64,000 nt of DNA from Faecalibacterium sp. I4-1-79 (GTDB lineage: Bacteria > Bacillota > Clostridia > Oscillospirales > Ruminococcaceae): NCBI RefSeq assembly GCF_023347235.1, contig NZ_CP094467.1, positions 1,116,001-1,180,000 of the forward strand, in the 5' to 3' direction. Each line of letters opens with the position of its first letter. Position 1 is the first letter of the stretch. Of the stretch, positions 24,337 through 32,800 are shown piece after piece. The notes under the pieces were generated by a model, which saw only the letters and a list, made by a program, of their open reading frames with translations, did not search any database and was not told where the DNA came from. A program made the position numbers and the translations under genes.

Positions 24337-24402
24337 ACCTGTTAAACGCATTAACATACACAATCGAAAGAGATGAACAATTCCGCTAAAGATTGAACTA
24401 AC

Positions 24403-24450
24403 GAAAAAAAGATTGCCAGAAGCGGACCTCTTACGGTCAACTCCCGGCAA
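24403..24450 (-). terminator. Terminator after the relaxase gene
   Basis: TTGCCGGGA pairs imperfectly with TCTGGCAA on the minus strand across a long loop and is followed by TCTTTTTTT. Confidence 0.6.
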
Positions 24451-24457
24451 TTTGTTC

Positions 24458-25846
24458 TTATCGAGCCTGTTCGTTCTCCTGCGCTGGCTTTTCTTCCGCA
24501 AAAAATCGTTCCACGTTTTTCTGTGCCCGAACCAGTTCCTGCATCTCGTCCCGTGCTTTGCGGTAGTCCGGGTAGGCAGCTTTCTTTTTTGTCAGCAGTT
24601 CTGCAAACTCCGCATCCAACTCCTTGACCTTCGGCAGCTTTTGCAGCCCGGCTTCGTCAAAGGCAGCTTTCGCTGCCTTGTGCAGGGTGATCTCCTCCCG
24701 GTGGGCTTCCAAAAACTTTTTACTGTACCCTGACTTGCGGTACGCATCATAGACCGGGCGGGTCTTGGCATAGTTGATGATGTGAGTTTTCAGCACGGCG
24801 ATTTCGGTCAACCTCGCTTCTGCCGCTTTGATGGAATCCCCCATAGCATGATAGCGTTCCGTTGCAGCTGCTGCACGTTCCCGCAGTTCCTCGGCACTGC
24901 TGATTTTCTGTTCCTGCAAGAACAGCAGCGTCTTGGACATCTCTTTCAGGTTGAATTTGGTTGCCCACTTTTTGTAGCCGACACTTTTGCCCTCTGCCAT
25001 TTTCCCCTGAATATCCACCAGCAACTGGAAGGGCTGCTCTTTGGGTGGCTTCTTCTGGTACGGTTGGTGTTTCACCTTGCCCTCCAGCACCGCCTTGATC
25101 TCATCCTCGCCATAGCCGGTGCCCAGTGTACGGAACCGGATAAAACGTTTCTGCCCCTTGCTCTTTACCGCCGTGTGCTTGCCACGCTTCACCTCATAGC
25201 CCTGCTGCTCCAGCTTTTGCAGAAACGCTTCGTAATCTCCCGGCTTTTCTGCGAGAATAGTGTCGATGGTTCCGCACAGGCGGTCACGATTGCTCTCCTT
25301 GGGTGGGTAGAGAACACGCTTCTGCCGCTCCCGGTAGGGTTTCTTCTCAATGACAGACAACTGGTGCTCTAAGCAGATCAGGTCGCTCAACCGCTGCACA
25401 GCCAACGCCGAAAAGAAAAAATCCCGGAACTTTCTGGTGCCATCCAACGCTGTGGAGTTGAAGATTACATGGTTGTGGATGTGCTGCCGGTCCGTGTGCG
25501 TTGCCACCACAAAGGCGTGTTTGCCCTTGGTAAAGCGCATGGCCAGTTCGTAGCCCACTTTGTTGGCTTCCTCTGCGGTGATCTCGCCCGGACGAAAGGA
25601 CTGCCGGATCTGATAAGCGATGACATCGCTTTTTTGCCTGCGTCCATTTACAAGGTCGTACTGCCGCTTGGTGAGCATAAATTCTTCATCTGCCGTCAGG
25701 GTGCTGCAGGCATAGCTGCTGACAAACTGCCCTTGCTCAGTCTTGTCTGGGTTTTCGATATAGTCTGTGCGATTTTTCAGGCAGGCCGCAACGGTCATGC
25801 CCTTGTTTTTGTGCAGCGCAATCAACCGTGTTGCTGCCAGTGTCAT
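24458..25846 (-). CDS. MobA/VirD2-type relaxase (MOBP)
   Basis: 462 residues from ATG 25846 (the GTG just before is also possible). The N-terminal relaxase domain has the metal-binding three-His motif in THTDRQHIHNHVIFNS (about residues 113-128) and the segment SYACSTLTADEEF nearby; the catalytic Tyr is probably in the first 35 residues (RTDYIENP). The C-terminal half is basic and coiled-coil-like. The enzyme nicks oriT and pilots the strand through the VirD4/VirB4 machine encoded downstream. A short terminator hairpin lies between it and the preceding gene, so its expression may be attenuated. Confidence 0.9.
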   Translation of the reverse strand: MTLAATRLIALHKNKGMTVAACLKNRTDYIENPDKTEQGQFVSSYACSTLTADEEFMLTKRQYDLVNGRRQKSDVIAYQIRQSFRPGEITAEEANKVGYELAMRFTKGKHAFVVATHTDRQHIHNHVIFNSTALDGTRKFRDFFFSALAVQRLSDLICLEHQLSVIEKKPYRERQKRVLYPPKESNRDRLCGTIDTILAEKPGDYEAFLQKLEQQGYEVKRGKHTAVKSKGQKRFIRFRTLGTGYGEDEIKAVLEGKVKHQPYQKKPPKEQPFQLLVDIQGKMAEGKSVGYKKWATKFNLKEMSKTLLFLQEQKISSAEELRERAAAATERYHAMGDSIKAAEARLTEIAVLKTHIINYAKTRPVYDAYRKSGYSKKFLEAHREEITLHKAAKAAFDEAGLQKLPKVKELDAEFAELLTKKKAAYPDYRKARDEMQELVRAQKNVERFFAEEKPAQENEQAR

Positions 25847-25854
25847 CACCCCCT

Positions 25855-25885
25855 ACAAAAAGAAAATGCCGCACATTGGCGGCAT
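25855..25885 (-). terminator. Attenuator-like hairpin directly before the relaxase
   Basis: ATGCCGC/GCGGCAT with a 6-nt loop followed by TTTCTTTTTG on the minus strand, ending about 10 nt before the relaxase start, in a 44-nt gap. Confidence 0.7.
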
Positions 25886-25890
25886 CAAGA

Positions 25891-26148
25891 TCATTTGGAT
25901 AATTTTTCGTGATCGGCAGCACCTGCCAGATACATGGCTTCCTGCCGAACACTTTCCAATTCGTTGCTGATTGCATCCAATTCCAGATAGAGGCTCCATG
26001 CTTCTTCGCTGATAAGAGCTTTCAACGCAATCTCTGCGGCAATCTTTTTCTGGATCAGTGCACGATATTCATCATCGTCTGCAAGTTGTCGTTGCAGAAT
26101 ATCTTTCAGATTTTCCCAATAATAGTCGGTCATAGCATCTGTGTCCAT
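25891..26148 (-). CDS. Small helical ICE protein, function unknown
   Basis: 85 residues from ATG 26148 (GAGGG 6 nt upstream). The protein is acidic and almost entirely helical (YWENLKDILQRQLADDDEYR and similar), with coiled-coil character in the second half. No motif is recognisable. Its place between the CD1845-like membrane protein and the relaxase in the same operon suggests a relaxosome or mobilisation accessory role. Confidence 0.6.
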   Translation of the reverse strand: MDTDAMTDYYWENLKDILQRQLADDDEYRALIQKKIAAEIALKALISEEAWSLYLELDAISNELESVRQEAMYLAGAADHEKLSK

Positions 26149-26156
26149 CGAATCCC

Positions 26157-26432
26157 TCACAATCCGGCAACCCAGCCATTAAAACGCTCCGCCGCATCCA
26201 CGATCAAAGCCCCCATGAAGATCAGCGCAAAGCAGCCAAACTCTGCCACCAGCAAGATCAAAAACTGCAGCCACTCCTGACAATAGAGAGTATAGAGGCC
26301 GCAGCCGAAAATATACAGCATGGGCAGTGCCAGCACAAACGCCGACAGGTTCAGCGTCCATTTCAGCATCAGTACCAGAAATGCACTCAGGAGAACCACA
26401 GGAAATAGGAGAACCCTTGCTACAAATTTCAT
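26157..26432 (-). CDS. CD1845-family small membrane protein
   Basis: 91 residues with two to three hydrophobic helices (about residues 5-25, 28-45 and 50-80). The N-terminus KFVARVLLFPVVLLSAFLVL resembles the CD1845-like proteins found in Tn1549/CTn mobilisation operons, function unknown. It has a ribosome site and lies between MobC and the relaxase as in related ICEs. Confidence 0.7.
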   Translation of the reverse strand: MKFVARVLLFPVVLLSAFLVLMLKWTLNLSAFVLALPMLYIFGCGLYTLYCQEWLQFLILLVAEFGCFALIFMGALIVDAAERFNGWVAGL

Positions 26433-26497
26433 ATTGACACCGCCTTTCTGCTTTCAGTATATGGATAGAGCATGAGCCTGTCAATGGTGTTGCCGCC

Positions 26498-26528
26498 TAT
26501 GTACCCCCGCAGCCCTCCAACTGCGGGG
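26498..26528 (-). repeat. ICE hairpin element, copy 3 (after mobC)
   Basis: CTATGTAC on the plus strand, then an 8-bp stem CCCCGCAG/CTGCGGGG with 8-nt loop, 6 nt after the MobC stop. It was considered as oriT but has the same layout as the other hairpin elements. Confidence 0.6.
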
Positions 26529-26534
26529 AGAAAT

Positions 26535-26867
26535 TTAGAGATCAGCCAGCCGGGAAAGGATCTGCCGACCAATCTCAATCAGTTCATCCAGCCGCTGCCG
26601 CAGGTCCTCCATGTCGGTGGCATAGACCCGACCATTTTCATTGGCGGCTTTGGCGTACTGGTTCAGGTTGTTGCTGCACATCTGCAAGAGATATGCCATG
26701 CGTTGCAGTTCTTTCAGGTCGAGATGCAGGCAGTAACCATCCAGTGCCATCTTGCGGATATACGCACTCAGGCTGCGGATGCCCATGCCCAGCATCTTTT
26801 CATAAATGCGGTTCTTCTCGGCTTTTGTGGTTCTCAGGATGATGATCTCATCCCGCTTTTCTTTCAC
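26535..26867 (-). CDS. mobC: MobC-type relaxosome accessory protein
   Basis: 110 residues from a GTG start that overlaps the giant helicase gene by 4 nt (GTGA). The N-terminal half is ribbon-helix-helix-like (IILRTTKAEKNRIYEKMLGM, then SAYIRKMALDG) and the C-terminal half has the MobC-typical LKELQRMAYLLQMCSNNLNQ. MobC proteins bind oriT and help the relaxase. It is translationally coupled to the helicase and followed by CD1845 and the relaxase. Confidence 0.87.
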   Translation of the reverse strand: MKEKRDEIIILRTTKAEKNRIYEKMLGMGIRSLSAYIRKMALDGYCLHLDLKELQRMAYLLQMCSNNLNQYAKAANENGRVYATDMEDLRQRLDELIEIGRQILSRLADL

Positions 26868-29800
26868 CGGGCATCACCGTCCTTGTCGTAATAACTGCGG
26901 AAGGGCTTCACTGGCTCCGGCTGATTGGATTTTTCTCCCAGCGCAGCCAGCACGGACGGACGAGTTGTGGGAGTTTCTTCTGTTTTTTCGGGAGAATCCT
27001 GTGCCGAACTGCGATCAATGTTCAGCAAGGCGTTCAATTCAGCAAGTCGGGCAGACTTTTCAGCCAGTTCTTCCTCCTGTACGAAGGGCTTTGCCACTTC
27101 AACCTCTGCGGCCCGCTTTTGCTGTTCAAGGTTTTGCAGGGCATTTTCGGCATCTGCAATACGGTCAGCGAAATTGTCGATGGCATTGTCCAGACGAGTG
27201 ATATTGCCGCGCGCATCATCGCCCAGCGACACCGGGTAACTCAACTCTGCCCGGAGTACGGCCTGATGCTCATTTTTGAAGCTGTCGAATCGAATGTTCA
27301 GTTCAAACCCACGGTAGGTGCCCAGCAGCATCATATCAGCATTGGGCATCTCCTGCCGAGCCAGCAGCAGCCGTTCGCCTGCAGCCTTTTTGTCATCGTA
27401 CACCATGCCCTTGATGGTCATGCCGCAGAAGTTTTCTTTGTCCTGCGGGTGTGCTACTGCAATCTGTGAATCCTGTTGTAAAGCAGCAATGCGGGTTTTC
27501 TGTTTCTGGATCTCCTCCGGGAAAGTTTTGAGCAACTTATCCTCCAGACGATATTTCTGATTCTGGAAGTCTCCGCGCAGCACCTTCAATTTTGCTACCT
27601 GCACGTCCAAGTCCATCTTTTCCCGGATGCGAGGGTCGCCTGCACACAGAGCCTTGATTTCTGCGTAAGATAAAGCCTGTTCGTCAATATCATCGCAAGA
27701 TCGCATAGGCGATTTGCTCGTCATGATCTGCGAGATAAACTTCTGTTTATTCTCAAGGGTCTGATAGAGGTAGGCGTCAAATGTCGATTCCGTGACGTAG
27801 TTATAGACGTAGACTTGTTTGTTTTGATTGCCTTGGCGGATGATTCTGCCGTTGCGCTGGGTCATATCAGACGGACGCCAGCCTACATCCAGATGATGCA
27901 CCGCCACAAGCAGCGTCTGGACGTTGGTGCCAGCTCCCATCTTTGCAGTGCTGCCCAGCAGCACACGCACCCGTCCGCTGCGTACCTTGGAGAAAAGTTC
28001 TGCTTTCTTGTTCTCCGTATCTGCGTTGTGGATGAACTCGATCTCCTGTTCGGGCACACCGGCGTTGAGCAGCTTGGTGCGAATATCATCATAGACGTTG
28101 AACGAACCGTCCCCCTTGGGAGTAGACATATCGCAGAAAATCAGCTGGGTCAGCTTCTGCTCCTTGGTGTCGTTCCAGATGCGCAGGACGTTGTTGACGC
28201 AGGCATTTAACTTGCTGTTGGGGTCATCGGGCAGAGCGGAATTCATCAACCGCTGATCAAGACCGATTTTGCGGCCATCCGACGTAATTTTCAACATATT
28301 ATCCACAGAAGGGTCAACAGAACCGCTGTGGACTTCGGCTGCACGTTCGCTCAACGCCTGCACCATGTCCTGCTGGATTTCCGAAGGCTTGACCACTACG
28401 GTTTCAAATTTAGCTTGGGGCACTGGCAGGTTCAACTGGTCGCTGGTCTTGATATCCGCCGCTTCTTTGAACATCGCCATCAGTTCAGGAAGATTGAAGA
28501 ACTTAGCGAATCTTGTTCTTGCCCGGTAGCCGGTGCCTTCTGGGGCAAGTTCGATGGCGGTAGTAGTTTCGCCAAAAGTCGATGCCCATGCGTCAAAATG
28601 GGTCAATCCTTTCTGTTGCAAGGTGTTGTACTGGAGATAGCGCATGAGGGTGTACATCTCGGTCATGCTGTTACTCAGGGGCGTACCCGTTGCAAAAATC
28701 ACGCCACGGCCTCCGGTGATTTCATCCAGATAGCGGCACTTGCCGAACATATCGCTGGATTTTTGCGCCTCGCTCGTACTCAAACCTGCGACATTACGCA
28801 TTTTCGTGTACAAGTAGAGGTTCTTAAACGCTTGGCTCTCGTCCACAAACAACCTGTCTACGCCCAATTGTTCAAACGTAACCACATCATCTTTACGGTC
28901 TGTGCCTTGCAGCTTTTCCAATTTCTGTTTCAAAGACTTGCGCAGCTTTTCCAGCTGCTTTACCGTGAAATGCTCACCAACCTGTGCTTTCGCTTCTTCG
29001 ATGGCCTCCTCGATTTCATCCATCTGTTCCTGAATCAGACGCTCCTGTCGTTCTGCGGACAAGGGTATCTTTTCAAACTGGCTGTGTCCGATGATAACCG
29101 CATCATAATCACCGGTCGCAATTTTCGCACAGAATTTTTTGCGATTACCCGGTTCAAAATCTTTCTTGCTGGTAACCAGCAGCTTTGCATTGGGGTACAG
29201 GCGTAAAAATTCGCTGGCCCATTGTTCCGTCAAATGGTTTGGCACAACAAAAAGACTTTTCTGGCACAAGCCCAGACGTTTCAGTTCCATAGCGGAAGCC
29301 GCCATCTCAAAACTCTTGCCGGCACCGACTTCGTGCGCCAAAAGGGTGTTGTACCCATACAGCACATGGGCAATCGCATTGCGTTGATGCTCTCGCAAAT
29401 TGATCTCCGGGTTCATGCCCACAAAATGAATGTGGGAACCATCGTATTCACGGGGGCGGGTGCTGTTAAAAAGCTCGTTGTACTTCTTCACCAATAAGGC
29501 ACGCCGCTGAGGGTCTTTCCAGACCCAGCCAGCGAACGCATCCTTGATGGCCTGCTGTTTCTGCTGGGCGAGGGTGGTTTCGTTTTGATTCAGCACACGC
29601 TTTTCTTTCCTATCCTCCTCGATGGTATCATAAACGCGGCTATCACGCAAATTCAAGGTGTCTTCCAAAATCTTGTAAGCATTGGCCCTGCGGGTACCGT
29701 AGGTTTCGGTGGCCATAATGTCACCAAAGCCAGTAGCAGATTTATTGCTGATTCGCCATTCGGAAGTGTAAGGGGAGTAGCGAACGGTGATGGCATTGTT

Positions 29801-32800
29801 GTAGCGGATACGATAGGGCGGCTGAAAAGTTTCCATCATAAACTGCTGCACGATGGAGGGGGCAAGCCAAGTGGCACCCAAACGCACATCAATTTCAGAT
29901 GCCTCCAGATCTTTGGGCTGTGCCTTGGTCAGTGCGTCCACATTAACCTTGAACTCCGGGTGACTTTCCGCAGCGAGCTGTGCCATCCGCAGCTTATCGC
30001 GTACATTACCCGAAAGGTATTCGTCCGCTGTTTGCCAGCCGGCTTCCGGGTCGTCAGCATCCGCAGCAGGGTCTTTGAAGATCACGCCGGAGAGTTCGGT
30101 GGTGATGCGCTCATAGTTGCCGGGAGTGCCCAGCAGTTCTGCCATATAAGGCAGATCAACCTTACCATGCTCCCCGATTGACACTGCCAACGCTTCGCTG
30201 GGGGTATCCACGCTGGTGACAACACGCTCTGGTCGAATCGTCCGCTTGGTGAACATATCTGCCTTGGACTTGAGATTTTTATTCTCGTCCAGATTCTCCA
30301 GTGAGCAGAGCAGATAGTAGGAACTGTCATCATCGAACAGGCGGGCATTTTTCTTGTCGTTGATCAGCCCGTATTTTGCGGTAAAGGCATCATAGGCGGC
30401 ATTCAACTTGGCCTGCGATGCCTTAATGTCCTCGTCCGGGAAGTCATTCAACTGCTGCTGAATCAGTTCGTTGACGATCTGCCGCAACTCCACCATACCA
30501 GCTACACGGCCTTTGGCGTTGTCGGACAGTTCGATCTGCGTCATGATAGAGTTCTCTCGGTAGTAGATCTCGCCATCAACAACCGTATAGCTAAAATTCT
30601 TCACAGTCGGGTCTGCGGGCAGCGTTTTGCGCTGTGCTTCCGCATCTGCGACGTCCGGGGCAGCAATCTCCACTGCAGTGTAATTGCCCTCGATGTGCTG
30701 CACCGCCTCGGCAAGCTGGTCTGCAAGGTTTGCACCCTCGATGGGAGCAACGGTCAGGTCGTGACCGTACTGGGTGCTTTCCAGTGTCAGCTGTCCCAGC
30801 ACCATCTCCGGGTGGTCTACGAAATACTGGTTGATGGCAAAGCCATCTTCGGTCTTACCGAGCTGCACCCATGCAGGTTCGATGTCCGCAGGGCGGTCAC
30901 GCTTCTGCAAAAAGATAATATCGCTGACAACATCCGTACCAGCGTTGGCACGGAAAGCGTTGTTGGGCAGACGAATGGCCCCCAGCAAATCGGCTCGTTC
31001 TGCCATGTGCTTGCGGGCAGAAGAATCTTTACTGTCCAGCGTGTAACGACTGGTGACAAACGCCACCACGCCGCCCGGACGCACTTGGTCAATGGCCTTG
31101 GCGAAAAAGTAGTTGTGGATAGAAAATCCCAGCTTGTTATATGCCTTATCGTTGACCTTGTACTGACCGAAAGGCACATTGCCCACCGCCAAATCGTAGA
31201 AATCACGGCGGTCGGTAGTCTCAAAGCCAGCCACGGTAATGTCGGCCTGCGGGTACAGTTTTTTCGCAATGCGCCCGGTGATGCTGTCCAGTTCCACGCC
31301 GTACAGCCGACTGTCTGCCATGCTGGAGGGCAGCATTCCAAAGAAGTTGCCCACACCCATAGACGGTTCCAGAATATTACCGGACTTAAAGCCCATCTTC
31401 TCGACCGCATCATAAATAGAGCGAATCACCACCGGGGAGGTATAGTGGGCGTTCAGGGTGCTGGAACGGGCGGCGGCGTATTCGTCCTTAGAGAGTAGCC
31501 CTTTCAACTCTGCATATTCCTTTGCCCAACTATCTTTGCCGGGGTCAAAGGCATCTGCCAGACCGCCCCAGCCCACATACTGCGCCAGCACCTGCTGCTC
31601 CTCGGCGGTGGCACCACGGTGCTCATCTTCCAGCTTGAACAGGGTGCGAATGGCTTCAATGTTCCGGGCATATTTCTGCTTTGCACCGCCCTCGCCCAGA
31701 TGGTCGTCCGTAATGTGGAAGTTTCCGGCAGGTTCCGGCGCAGGTTCGGCATTTAGGGCTTCATCCAAGGCAGCGGCATCCGGGAATGTCCGAACCTTTC
31801 CGTCCATCACGGTAGAGATAGGCAGCTTGTCCAGTTCTTCGTCCGACAGTTCTGGCTCGACCTGCCGCAGACCGTCCTCGAATTGTCGTTTGTTGATAAC
31901 CTCATTATCCCACGACTGCCCCTGCGCGCTGGTGTCGATGCGAACATCCGTTTCGCCCACATAGCCGATTTTCCCTTCGATGGTTCGTGTAGGAAAATCA
32001 ACGATAACATTGTCACCGACCTTGTAATCGGGCAGGAGGGATTCCATCGTGTCCTGCTCCTCGTACAACTCCCGGACAAGCGCCAGCGGTTTCTCCCGGA
32101 AAATTGGCATCCGCATTTCTGCCAGAGCCACATCCTGCAAGGTAACGCTGTCCTTATCGAAGTTGACCGTATCCACCCGGAAGGCGCGCCCCTCCATGTG
32201 GACGGTAGCACCCAGCGGCAGATAATCCTCCCGGCGCAGATACTTGGTCTGGTGGTGGGTGCCGTCCTCGTTCAGCCCGGCAAGGTAAATATTTTCACCG
32301 CACTGCCACAGCTGCTTGGCACGGTATGCCCACTGGTCGCGGGGAAAGCCGGTGACCGGGACGGTGCCCAGTGCCGTTTCCTTTTCCAGCAGTTTGCCGT
32401 CCAGAAGTTCGCAGATTTTTAGGGCATCCTCGCCGTAAAATTCAAACTGCCCGTTCTGCTCAAAGCCTACCAGCGCATCCGGGTACTGCTCTTTCAGGGC
32501 GTTGTACTCGGTGGCGGCATCCAGCGGCAGCAGTGCCGGGCGTTCTTCCGCTTTGCTGTGGTAGTGCTCCAGTTCTTCGTCCGTGACGCTGACCAGTTCC
32601 GAGAAATCCAGAGCTTCCAACTCGGTTTCGGTCAGATCTTCCAGACTTTCGTACTGCCGCTCGTCGATCAGCACCTCGCCCAGATACCGCTCTACCCGGT
32701 ATCCCACCAGATCTACGTTGACCTGAATGGGAATTTCCTCATCGGTGGCGTTGGTGTAGGCAATACCGATCTTGGACAAATCAGAAAAGTCCGGCTCTGA

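Noticed and set aside
26505-26528. 8-bp dyad downstream of mobC as oriT
   Set aside because: It has the same arrangement (ATGTAC box and position after the stop) as five other hairpins in the ICE, so it is better explained as that element; not fully excluded.
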